Positions 10,501 to 19,183 of a stretch of DNA of 64,000 nt are shown piece by piece. The notes under the pieces are model-generated. The model saw nothing but the letters and a program-made list of their open reading frames with translations. It did not search any database and was not told the origin of the DNA. The DNA comes from Bacteroides fragilis (GTDB lineage: Bacteria > Bacteroidota > Bacteroidia > Bacteroidales > DTGW01), in contig CAMDBI010000020.1 in the NCBI GenBank assembly GCA_945889005.1, positions 1 through 64,000 on the forward strand. Direction: 5' to 3'. Made by a program: the position numbers and the translations under genes. Numbering within the stretch: position 1 is the first letter of the stretch; every line of letters begins with the position of its first letter.

Positions 10501-11636
10501 TAGTAACTGCAATAAGTGTTGGTTCGGCTACTATCACAGTTAAAACAAATGATGGCGAATTTATAGATATTTGTACAGTAACAGTTTCCAAAATTGATGA
10601 CAATTTATATGAAGCCGAACTTGCAGCCTTTACAAATAGTAGTGTGAAAGCAGGTGGTACCGGTCAGTATGTTGACATTGAAGCGGGCGGTAAAATTACC
10701 TGGAACATTAATTCTACAAGCAATACCACATCAAAACTAACATTTAGCATTTCATCGCTTTCGGACAACAGAAGCATGGGCGTATATGTAAATAATGTTA
10801 AAAAAGGTGTAATTTCTACATCACTATCAGCATTTTCCAATAAAACTGTTATTGCAAACCTTAATGCTGGGAGCAATGTAATTGAATTAAGAGATTCTGA
10901 AGGAACGCGTGAGTTAGATGTTGATTATGTAAGTGTTGAAAATATAACAACTACAAAACTTACACTATCGTACAACAATGTAGCCACTAGTGGTTGGGCA
11001 AATCCGGAATATTCGGTAGATGGAGATGATTTAACACCTGCTACAAAATCGGGTAGTACTGCTGCATATATTGAATACAATTTAGGTGGCACATACATGC
11101 TTACATCGGCTCGTATCAATGAAGATAATGTAGGAAACTGGCAATTGGATTCATGGAAATTGCAGTATTACAATGGCTCGACCTGGGTCGATGCATTTGC
11201 TTATACCAATTCAACAACTGCCGGATGGAACGAGGTTGCCATAAATGGTGTAGAAACCGATAAAATAAGGGTATATTTAAAGGAAGACAGCTATATAGAA
11301 GTATTTGAAGTGGAAGTTTATGGCGCAGTTGTAACTTCAAAATCAGCAATGATTGAAACTAAACAACAAAATATTTCGGTTGGCAGTTCAACAAATGTTT
11401 ATCCTAATCCAATTAAAGATGAGCTAAATGTAGTATGCAATGGCAATGAAAATATCATTTCAGTTGCCTTATTCGATGTAACTGGCAAAAAACTGAATGT
11501 CAGCACTAAGAATAGCATTAATGTACAAATGAATACTCTAAATACTTCTGGCATAAGCAGGGGCACATACTTTTTGCAAGTAGTAACCCAATGTGAAGGA
11601 ACAGAAAAATCTCAGGTATTTAAAGTAATCAAGTAA
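7503..11636 (+). CDS. Secreted GH28/pectate-lyase-like beta-helix protein with several Big_2 domains, discoidin-like region and T9SS tail
   Basis: GGGTVCFPKGTYKIFEELEMKSNVAIYLAPGAHIES beta-helix entry; tandem Big_2 repeats (9132-9890) plus one more near 10350-10590; C-terminal VYPNPIKDELNV...FKVIK. Confidence 0.85.
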   Translation: MKRKTQQNPILQSIRFFSVLLSFFLLVGLGNVVNAQVTAITKSTTDVFSTQITSVTVGGVNVDCVKDADCKLQFAHFMYNSSTRVVVKAAATITSHSIHPVGRGIQGTVSGNTLTFDIAPVANKATYLLVKINGYDPLVILGDKPETNVPIPNGSSIVDITKPPYSAANDYSLNVTSKIQKAIDDMSSRSGGGTVCFPKGTYKIFEELEMKSNVAIYLAPGAHIESDPTKTYTSGNFTYPLIWLRGQKNVKFYGRGTLNAKGMKIMDPKSDSERRGVIKGSENYATQSSNVVIDGIVLRDGTTWTCDIKYADGVNISNVKVLNHWDQNYILKIQNDGINLCSSKNGNVWNNLVITGDDAFCVKAQDEVDGGTRKCYNIRNHDNVIFNMGAANKIGMNAKAEIYDVTFDNNEVIACRRGVVVESKISGNSDANYHPLHDITFSNILIENYQGYAGFTQRIFEFWASRSAIRNITVTNVESLKVPISGGDAYCDGSNKIDRLTFNCLKIAGKEITQSNYAANGLDFTPCVSNVTFNTGCIPVPIPVTSVNVSPSSLTLKVGQTSQLTATVLPTNATNKTVTWTSSNTTVATVNASGLVTAIKAGSATITVKTNDGGFTATCAVTVTDDIPVTGVGVSPSSLSLSKGATGQLTANVLPVNATNKTVTWKSSNTTVATVNTSGLVTAIKAGSATITVTTNDGGFTATCAVTVTDDIISVTGVGVSPSSLSLSKDSTGQLTANVLPANATNKTVTWKSSNTTVATVNTSGLVTAINAGSATITVTTNDGGFTDTCAVTVTSDPISILDIEAEKASSQSKFSPFVVVNDPSASGGQYIVNTISTTTIDENNGGLANYFFILSGTATITFSVNANFPGGSDDSFFYRIDNGPWQVQNGPTTAGWQTIAITSFTDLSPANTHTLTILRREDGAKIDKITLSNTSNVTISEPSDIVNVTSINLPTTTLALEAGKTSQLTANVLPTNATDKTVTWLTNNSDVATVDANGLVTAISVGSATITVKTNDGEFIDICTVTVSKIDDNLYEAELAAFTNSSVKAGGTGQYVDIEAGGKITWNINSTSNTTSKLTFSISSLSDNRSMGVYVNNVKKGVISTSLSAFSNKTVIANLNAGSNVIELRDSEGTRELDVDYVSVENITTTKLTLSYNNVATSGWANPEYSVDGDDLTPATKSGSTAAYIEYNLGGTYMLTSARINEDNVGNWQLDSWKLQYYNGSTWVDAFAYTNSTTAGWNEVAINGVETDKIRVYLKEDSYIEVFEVEVYGAVVTSKSAMIETKQQNISVGSSTNVYPNPIKDELNVVCNGNENIISVALFDVTGKKLNVSTKNSINVQMNTLNTSGISRGTYFLQVVTQCEGTEKSQVFKVIK
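9132..9890 (+). repeat. Three tandem Big_2-domain-encoding repeats, about 255-258 bp each
   Basis: GTTACC(A/G)GTGTC..GTTTCTCCAAGTTC units start at 9132, 9387 and 9645, with nearly identical sequence between units 2 and 3. Confidence 0.9.
9901..11321 (+). repeat. About 1.42-kb direct repeat, copy 2 (pairs with 2240-3660)
   Basis: Same sequence as 2240-3660 with scattered substitutions; offset 7661 at both ends. Confidence 0.9.
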
Positions 11637-11651
11637 TAAAATTTTGAAATA

Positions 11652-11794
11652 GAAACTGTGTAAAAAAGTCAGCTACTGAGACTGTTTGAGCGAAAAGTGA
11701 CAATTCACTAATTTACAGCGATAGATTATAAACTATCGTTCATAATACAAATTCAGCTCAGCTTCTCAACCTTTCTGACTATTTACACAGTTTC
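11652..11794. mobile_element. MITE-like 143-bp element with terminal inverted repeats
   Basis: Left end GAAACTGTGTAAAAAAGTCAG; right end CTGACTATTTACACAGTTTC (reverse complement GAAACTGTGTAAATAGTCAG); no ORF inside; no clear target-site duplication. Confidence 0.6.
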
Positions 11795-11900
11795 TTTTCA
11801 ATTAACTACTAATTTTTTTTGAAAAGTATTGAACCAAACCAACTATTTATAAATGGTTTTTAAAATAATAATAAATTGGTTGTATAAAAATTTACAAGTT

Positions 11901-12902
11901 ATGAAATGCAGAATGATTAAGTACTTTGTTGTGGCATTTATTTTTATTTCGATCTCTTGCAATTATGAGAAGAAAGTAAAAATAGCCTTTTTGTTGCCCC
12001 ATATGAAAATTGAAAGGTACGTAAAAGAGAAGGAATTTTTCGGGAAACGCATTCAGGAACTTGGGGGAGAGTATTATTTTGCAAATGCAGAGTACGATCA
12101 GGGTCTACAATTGAAACAAGCAAAAGAGTTTATTGAAAATGGAGTTACGGTTATTGTTATTAGCCCTGTAAATTCGATGCTTGCAGGCGAAATTTTACGT
12201 TTAGGTCATAATAACAATGTTACTATAATATCATACGACAGAATGATACTAAATGCAGATGTTGACTATTGTATTACATTCAGGTATCAAAAGGTGGGCG
12301 AGGATATGGTTAAATACTGCACCCAAATAAAACCCCAAGGAAAATATGTAGTACTTGGTGGCGATAAGAGCGATTTTAACGCAATGCAAATAAACATAGG
12401 TCAGCAAAGAATATTAGAACCCTTAGTAAAAAATGGCTCTATTAAAATTTTGTATAACTCGTTTATTGAAGAATGGAATTCTGAAAATGCATACGATTCT
12501 ATGGAAAGTATTCTTAGGCTGAGTAACGAACATCCTGAAGTTGTTATTTCTTCTGGCGAAAAGCTTACTGTTGGAGTTACAAAAGCACTAGGAGAGTATA
12601 ATTTGTTGGGGAAAACCCTTGTAACCGGTATGGATCCCGATAAAGAATCGTGTAAACGGATGCAAACAGGGGCACAAACCATTTCTATTTTAAAACCTAT
12701 AAAAAAACTAGCAGTAAGTGCTGCTGATTTTGCTTTTTCATGTGCCACTCAAAAGAATATGCCCGAAATTACAGAAACTCTTAATAATGGTAAGTTTGAT
12801 ATCCCTACAATTTTTCTTGACCCAATAATAACCGATAAGAACAATGTTAAATCTGCACTGATTAACGAGGGAATTTATTCCGAGGCGGACTTTACAAACT
12901 AA
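11901..12902 (+). CDS. Periplasmic sugar-binding lipoprotein, XylF/RbsB type
   Basis: Track ORF begins at 11853, but ATG at 11901 (MKCRMIKYFVVAFIFISISC) gives a proper lipobox; KVKIAFLLPHMKIERYVKEKEFFGKRIQELGGEYYFANAEYDQGLQLKQAKEFIENGVTVIVISPVNS is type-1 periplasmic binding protein-like. Confidence 0.8.
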   Translation: MKCRMIKYFVVAFIFISISCNYEKKVKIAFLLPHMKIERYVKEKEFFGKRIQELGGEYYFANAEYDQGLQLKQAKEFIENGVTVIVISPVNSMLAGEILRLGHNNNVTIISYDRMILNADVDYCITFRYQKVGEDMVKYCTQIKPQGKYVVLGGDKSDFNAMQINIGQQRILEPLVKNGSIKILYNSFIEEWNSENAYDSMESILRLSNEHPEVVISSGEKLTVGVTKALGEYNLLGKTLVTGMDPDKESCKRMQTGAQTISILKPIKKLAVSAADFAFSCATQKNMPEITETLNNGKFDIPTIFLDPIITDKNNVKSALINEGIYSEADFTN

Positions 12903-12972
12903 TTTCATTAAATGCCAAAGTTGTTCGGCAAAACGTAAAAAGCAATTTATAAATTAAAATATAACAAATTTT

Positions 12973-13398
12973 ATGAAAACACCTTCTTCAGAATGTTTGT
13001 ATTGTCAGAATAATGAAAAACTACAACAATTAATGATTAAAATATGCGATTTAGAAGTGTCGCAACTCTTTTTATTCAAAGAGCAAACGCATCCGGGGCG
13101 TTGCAATGTAGTTTACAATAATCATTCTGTTGATTTTCATGAACTAAGCGACGAACAGCGAAATGCATTTATGCGTGATGTTGCAGTTGTGGGCAAAGCT
13201 ATTCAGGATGCTTTTAACCCTGACAAAATTAACTATGGTGCTTATGCCGATACTATTTCTCATTTACATTTTCATGTGGTACCGAAATACAAAGATGGAT
13301 ACGGGTTTGGAGGTGTTTTTGAGATGAATCCACAAAAAGTAACCTTATCCGATGCTGAATACGAAGATATAATTAAAAAGATAAAAGATAAATTATAA
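12973..13398 (+). CDS. HIT family protein (histidine triad hydrolase)
   Basis: HIT motif SHLHFHVVPKYKDG. Confidence 0.9.
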   Translation: MKTPSSECLYCQNNEKLQQLMIKICDLEVSQLFLFKEQTHPGRCNVVYNNHSVDFHELSDEQRNAFMRDVAVVGKAIQDAFNPDKINYGAYADTISHLHFHVVPKYKDGYGFGGVFEMNPQKVTLSDAEYEDIIKKIKDKL

Positions 13399-13462
13399 AG
13401 AAAAATATTTAAAAGTGGAAAAACCATAGAATGAATATTATACAAAAATCCACTTTGACAAT

Positions 13463-16400
13463 TCAGCTTAAGTATTGTTTCATTAATACCAATAATGATT
13501 CTCGATTGATTGGTTTACAAATATAATTTACACATCCCGCTTCAATTGATTTATTGTGATCGGCACTTGCAGCGTTTGCAGTTTGTGCAATAATTTTTAT
13601 GTTTGGATTTATTTTCAAAATTAACTTTGCAGCCTCATATCCTGTAATATCGGGCAAGCAAATATCCATTAGTATAACATCTATTTTTTGCTGCTCAACT
13701 ATTTTAATTGCCGACAATCCATTTGTAACAGTAATAATGTTATGTGCCACATTTTTAAGGATTTCTTTTAAATATTGAGCATTATAAAAATCGTCTTCAA
13801 CAATAAGAATTGTATTATTTGAAGAATATTCTTGTATTGGCCCAATGGTTTGCAGATTATTTGATATTGTATCGACACTCAAATAGTTAATTGAAAAATA
13901 AAAGGTAGTACCCTTGTTACATTCCGAATCTAACCAAATGTTGCCACCCAAAAGCCTTACTAATTCTTTAACAATTGACAAACCCAAACCTGTACCCCCC
14001 AAATTTTGATTGGTTGGGTGTGCAATTTTACTAAACCGATCGAAAATATACTCGAATTTATCTGCAGGAATGCCAATACCTGTATCGCGAACCAGAAATA
14101 GAAGTTTTCCGTTTTCATATTTACATTCACATATAACCGACCCGTTTTCTGTAAATTTAATTGCATTACTAACAAGGTTAATTATTATTTGTTTTAATTT
14201 GAGTTTATCGGTTTGAGCAGTTAAAATTGAATCATTTGGCAAAATTTGAAACAACACATTGATATGCTGTTTATTAAGTCGCACTTTATATCCATCAAAA
14301 AACTGGTTCAATTCAATAAACAGTTCATTTATATTGCACGGTTCAATATTTAATGTGTTATGTACCGAATCAATAATAGAAATATCGAGTATATCGTTTA
14401 TTATATCGAGCAAATCATTGGAACGCTTATCAATGATTTTTGAAAAATCTTCAAGTGTTTTCTTATTATCGAAATTTTCTGGCAATAAACTTGAAAAACC
14501 CACGATGGCATTCAAAGGCGTGCGTATCTCGTGACTAATATTCTGAATAAATGAAGTTTTTAAGTGGTCCGATTCTTCTGCCTTTTCTTTTGCCAGTTTT
14601 AATTCGTTTGTTCTCTCTTCGACAAGTTCTTCGAGGTTATTCCGATGTGTCTGAAGCTCGGTATTTTGCCTAACTATTAGATCGTTTTGCTTGGCATTTT
14701 CTTCGTTCTGAGCAGTAATCTCTTCATTTTGTGCCGAAATTTCCTGATAACTCTCTTCAAGAAGATTGGTTCGTTCTTTTACAAGTTTTTCAAGATCATT
14801 ACGTTGCTTTGTTAGTATTTTTAAACGCACTTTATAAATTGCCCATACTAAACCCAAAATAAAAAGAAAGAGTGTTGCTTTAAAAAACCATGTTTTTATG
14901 AATGGGGGGTGAACAATAATGGTTAATTTTCGTGTTTCGTCAAGCCAATTTCCTTGAATATCTGACGATTGCACCATAAAAATATATTTTCCGCCTTCCA
15001 GTCCTGTGAATGTTGCTTTTCTATCATCGCCAGCTACTATCCAGTCTGAACTGAAATTTTCTAGTTTGTAGCGGTATTTAATTATGTTTTCCATTAGAAT
15101 ATTTGGAACTGCAAAACCAATTGAAAACATTTTGTTTTTTTCGTTAACATGAATGGTACTCACGGAATTAATATGTTTTAATATTCCATTCTCGAGTATA
15201 AGGGAGTCTTTGTTAAATATTTGAAATGAGGTAAACCTTATTTTTGGATTGTGCCAAATATCCTCAACACTGTCCGGATGAAAACGGTGGAATCCGCTAT
15301 TTCCGCCAAAATATATGTACCCGTTTTGGTCGTACAAAGAAGATGTTATATTTGGAGCATTATTATACATTAAAGGCATTGGTTGCCAAAGCTCAATACT
15401 TTTTTGTATATGGTTTAATTTGCATATTCCGCCTAAAGTACTCAGCCAAATTCGGTTTTTATTATCAATTACAATGTCCTGAACAAAGTTAAATTTGTTT
15501 CCTGCATTCGAATAATATACAGTAATTTCGAAAGTTCTAATATTTAGCATATTAACTCCGTTTTCTGTTCCAATCCATAAATTACCATTCGAATCGGAAA
15601 CCACAGATTTTAAACTGTTATTGCTTAATGCCGGTGTTGTTGAAGTATTAATAATTGCTAACGAATCTGTTTGTTTGAAATACATGTGTAAACCGGCATT
15701 TTTTGTAGCAAAACAAATAACCCCATTTACTTCTGTAATGTCATATACTTTGTAGTCGTTGAGTTTAAATAATTCTTTTTTGATTTCTGTTAATTCAAAA
15801 AAACTATCCGAAATTAAATCAAGCTTTTGTATGCCACTCTCCAGAAAGCTTATCCACAGCATACTATCGGCCGATCTGTGAAAAGCCCATGCTTTGTTAG
15901 ATCCCGGACAATTAGAACAATTTGGTGTGTTTCTATAATTCTTTGCTTGTTGGGTTATGGTGTTATAAATGGTAAATCCCTCTTGAAAAGAAGAAATATA
16001 CAAATTGTTAAAATTGTCTGCATAAACAGCAGAAATAAAATCGCCATTAATAGCATAGCTTTTTTGAGGATAATAAAACCTTTTTATTTCTTTTGTTTTA
16101 GAGTTAAAGGTATTTAGCCCGTTTCCCTGGGAAGCTAACCAAATTGTACCATCGGTTGTCGTAGCTATATCTGCCACGTTTATGTTTCTAATTCCGGATT
16201 TTCTGACTGAAGTTTCATAAAAATATTCCAGCCGGTTAATAGCCTTACTGTATATATCAATACCTGCATCAAAAGTACCTACAAATAGATTGCCTTCTTT
16301 ATCGGTGTGCAGCTTATAAATTCCATCGCTAGACAGTGCGTTTTTATCGAACTGATTTGCTTTGAGGAAATGAATATTTCCGGTATTATCCATAATATTT

Positions 16401-17293
16401 ACACCGCCATTGTTAGTAGCAATCCATAGTTGTTTATCATAAACAATTATATCGTGTACTGCATTGTATGCTATTTTCACTTTACTACTTGTAGAATAGT
16501 GGACAAACTCTTTATTTATGAGGCTGTATGACCATAATCCCTTTGTTTCGCTGCCAATCCACAATTTTTCTTCAGTTGATTGATAACCCAAGTGCTTTAA
16601 ATCAAGAAAAAAATTTTCGGATGCTATGCTTTCTAATTCAGGAATGGGAATTCTTTCAATAGTTGCAGATTGCAGATTAAATTTATCGATGTAACATGAG
16701 GCCGTAGCCAGCCAAATACTACCTTTAGCATATATCAATGAACGAATACAATTACTGGATATAGTATTGGAGTCGTTTTCAGAATGAAAAAAATAATTAA
16801 AATCATTTGAATCGGGCAGATATTGTATAAAACCACTATTTTCGGTGGCAAAATACAATATATTATCTACTTCTAATATATCAAAAACAGTTGAAAAACT
16901 CAATTCGCTATTTTTGCAATCAGCGGATATATCTATTTTTTTAAATCCATCAATCTCGGGTATATAAACGCATACCCCGCCTCCGGATGTGCCAATCCAT
17001 ATTTGCCCCCTGCTGTCTTCAAATATTTTAAGTATTTGGTTTGAAGTAATAGAACTTGTTATATCGGGGTTGTGCAAGTATGTTTTTGTATTGTAGCCAT
17101 TGTACACATTTATACCGGCATTGGTAGCTATCCATAACAATCCGTTAGAGTCGCGGTAAATATCAAAAATCCAATTGCTTGAAAGACCATCTTTTGTGCT
17201 AAGGTTAACAAAGTTGCAATTTGCAGCTTTTGCTTTGCAGGTAAATGCAATGAGTAGAATTGATGTTATAATTAATTTATACATTATGTTCAA
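13463..17293 (-). CDS. Hybrid two-component sensor: two-component-regulator propeller, Y_Y_Y domain, HisKA, HATPase, terminal REC domain
   Basis: Repeated propeller motifs (DSNGLLWIATNAGINVYN, DSRGQIWIGTSGGGVCVY), SFIQNISHEIRTPLNAIVGFSS H-box, GTGLGLSIVKELVRLLGG G-box, REC ILIVEDDFYN...VILMDICLPDITG...CKPI; protein ends at the REC domain. Confidence 0.95.
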   Translation of the reverse strand: MNIMYKLIITSILLIAFTCKAKAANCNFVNLSTKDGLSSNWIFDIYRDSNGLLWIATNAGINVYNGYNTKTYLHNPDITSSITSNQILKIFEDSRGQIWIGTSGGGVCVYIPEIDGFKKIDISADCKNSELSFSTVFDILEVDNILYFATENSGFIQYLPDSNDFNYFFHSENDSNTISSNCIRSLIYAKGSIWLATASCYIDKFNLQSATIERIPIPELESIASENFFLDLKHLGYQSTEEKLWIGSETKGLWSYSLINKEFVHYSTSSKVKIAYNAVHDIIVYDKQLWIATNNGGVNIMDNTGNIHFLKANQFDKNALSSDGIYKLHTDKEGNLFVGTFDAGIDIYSKAINRLEYFYETSVRKSGIRNINVADIATTTDGTIWLASQGNGLNTFNSKTKEIKRFYYPQKSYAINGDFISAVYADNFNNLYISSFQEGFTIYNTITQQAKNYRNTPNCSNCPGSNKAWAFHRSADSMLWISFLESGIQKLDLISDSFFELTEIKKELFKLNDYKVYDITEVNGVICFATKNAGLHMYFKQTDSLAIINTSTTPALSNNSLKSVVSDSNGNLWIGTENGVNMLNIRTFEITVYYSNAGNKFNFVQDIVIDNKNRIWLSTLGGICKLNHIQKSIELWQPMPLMYNNAPNITSSLYDQNGYIYFGGNSGFHRFHPDSVEDIWHNPKIRFTSFQIFNKDSLILENGILKHINSVSTIHVNEKNKMFSIGFAVPNILMENIIKYRYKLENFSSDWIVAGDDRKATFTGLEGGKYIFMVQSSDIQGNWLDETRKLTIIVHPPFIKTWFFKATLFLFILGLVWAIYKVRLKILTKQRNDLEKLVKERTNLLEESYQEISAQNEEITAQNEENAKQNDLIVRQNTELQTHRNNLEELVEERTNELKLAKEKAEESDHLKTSFIQNISHEIRTPLNAIVGFSSLLPENFDNKKTLEDFSKIIDKRSNDLLDIINDILDISIIDSVHNTLNIEPCNINELFIELNQFFDGYKVRLNKQHINVLFQILPNDSILTAQTDKLKLKQIIINLVSNAIKFTENGSVICECKYENGKLLFLVRDTGIGIPADKFEYIFDRFSKIAHPTNQNLGGTGLGLSIVKELVRLLGGNIWLDSECNKGTTFYFSINYLSVDTISNNLQTIGPIQEYSSNNTILIVEDDFYNAQYLKEILKNVAHNIITVTNGLSAIKIVEQQKIDVILMDICLPDITGYEAAKLILKINPNIKIIAQTANAASADHNKSIEAGCVNYICKPINRESLLVLMKQYLS

Positions 17294-17716
17294 TAATTAA
17301 AATGTAAGAAATTACGAACAATATTATATTCTTCAAGCTTCAATAGGTATAAATTATTTTTTTGTAGCATTCATGTTTATGCTGCACAATTACAAATTTA
17401 AAGCAATAATCAGAAATCTGCAATTTGATCATTTTCAATATGTCTACCTATATTTCAAGAAGTTAATGCAACACACTCGAAAAAGATACCTATTGGTATT
17501 ATAAATTTAAGTTTATCTTAGGACTTCTGGTAATATTTTGCTTGAAATTTTTTGAAATTAAAGTATAGTCTGAGCAAGCAATAATAAGAATTAAACTATC
17601 TCTGGTATCGATATAATTCGACGCATTATTTAATTAATTAATTACCGATCAATAGTAACACAACAGCAGTAAATAGTTTTTTCATTTGTTAAATTTTAAG
17701 TGTTTTAATATAAAAA

Positions 17717-17756
17717 AAATCGTGTATGATTTCCTTGTAGGCATCATACACGATTT
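17717..17756 (-). terminator. Rho-independent terminator of the hexuronate operon
   Basis: 14-bp perfect stem AAATCGTGTATGAT / ATCATACACGATTT with A-run on the plus strand (U-run on the minus-strand transcript), 20-60 bp after the uxaC stop. Confidence 0.85.
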
Positions 17757-17778
17757 CAGTAATGTTTAATACAATAAT

Positions 17779-19179
17779 TTATAGTTTCAAATAGTTTTTG
17801 GCATTGTTATAACATATATCCTCAACCATTCCCCCAACCAAATTCATATCAGAAGGAATTAAACCTTTTTCCATTTCATTACCTAAAATGTTACACAAAA
17901 TGCGCCTAAAATAATCGTGTCGTGGAAACGATAAAAAGCTTCTGGAATCGGTAAGCATACCAACGAATCGACTTAAAAGGCCTTGGGTTGATAATGCATT
18001 AAGCTGTCGTTCCATGCCATCTTTCTGATCTAGAAACCACCACCCCGATCCAAATTGTATTTTACCGGGAATACTACCATCCTGAAAATTACCAATCATT
18101 GTAGCCATCATTTCATTGTCTTTTGGATTGATATTGTATAAAATGGTTTTGGCAAGTTTATTTTCACTATCTAAACGATCTAAAAATTTTGACATATCCT
18201 GAGCCAGGTTAAAATCGCCTATTGAGTCGAAGCCTTTATCGGGTCCTAACTTTTTGAATAGCCTTGTGTTATTGTTTCTAATAGGACCAACATGAAACTG
18301 CTGAGTCCAACCCATTTTATGGTTCATTATTCCCAATTCGTATAGCATTGCCGACTTAAACATTTTTATTTCGGCCGGGAATAATTGAGAACCACCTCTT
18401 ACCTTTTTAAAAATTGTGTCTGCTTCAAATTGAGTACAATCGGATGCATAAAACACATCTAGACCATGATCGGATAATTTGCAACCAACCGAAGCAAAGT
18501 GTTCCTGACGTTTTAGTAATGCTTCTATTAATGCTGTGAATGAAGTAATCTCGGTATTTGTTACCTCTTCGAGTTTTGCAATATACTGGTTGTAGGTTTC
18601 GGTATTTTCTACAGCCATTGCTTTATCGGGTCTCCAAGTTGGTAGTACTTTCACCTTGGAGCCCGATTTAACAATAACTTGATGATATTCAAGGGAGTCA
18701 ATAGGATCGTCGGTTGTACAAACCAATTCAACATTCATCTTATTTAGTAAGCCTCTTACGCTATATTCATCAGTTTTTAGCATTTGGGAAGTTTCTTCAT
18801 AAATGCTTTCAGCTGTTTTAGGGCCTAATAAAGTTGTGATTCCAAAATAACCCTTCAGCTCCATATGAGTCCAATGATATAGGGGGTTACGTAAAGTAAA
18901 CGGAACCGTTTCTGACCACTTCTGAAACTTTTCCCAATCACTTGCATTGCCGGTGCAAAACTTTTCATCAACACCATTTGCACGCATTGCCCTCCATTTA
19001 TAGTGATCGCCATATAGCCAAGGCTGTGTGATATTGTTGTATTTTATATTTTCGGCAATTTGTTGAGGATCCAGGTGACTATGATAATCGATAATTGGCA
19101 TTTTGGCCGCATGATTATGATAGAGCTCTTGCGCCGACTTTGTTTCCAGAACAAAATTTTCGTGAATAAAAGATTCCAT
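17779..19179 (-). CDS. uxaC: Glucuronate (uronate) isomerase
   Basis: IDYHSHLDPQQIAEN; FYASDCTQF; MQFHVGPIRNNNTRLFKKLGPDKGFDSIGD; GSGWWFLDQKDGMERQ; GMLTDSRSFLSFPRHDYFRRILC - all characteristic of UxaC. Confidence 0.97.
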   Translation of the reverse strand: MESFIHENFVLETKSAQELYHNHAAKMPIIDYHSHLDPQQIAENIKYNNITQPWLYGDHYKWRAMRANGVDEKFCTGNASDWEKFQKWSETVPFTLRNPLYHWTHMELKGYFGITTLLGPKTAESIYEETSQMLKTDEYSVRGLLNKMNVELVCTTDDPIDSLEYHQVIVKSGSKVKVLPTWRPDKAMAVENTETYNQYIAKLEEVTNTEITSFTALIEALLKRQEHFASVGCKLSDHGLDVFYASDCTQFEADTIFKKVRGGSQLFPAEIKMFKSAMLYELGIMNHKMGWTQQFHVGPIRNNNTRLFKKLGPDKGFDSIGDFNLAQDMSKFLDRLDSENKLAKTILYNINPKDNEMMATMIGNFQDGSIPGKIQFGSGWWFLDQKDGMERQLNALSTQGLLSRFVGMLTDSRSFLSFPRHDYFRRILCNILGNEMEKGLIPSDMNLVGGMVEDICYNNAKNYLKL

Positions 19180-19183
19180 AGTA

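Noticed and set aside
13412-13456. Possible terminator AAAGTGGA...TCCACTTT between the HIT and kinase genes
   Set aside because: Only 8-bp arms with a 29-nt loop; too weak to call.
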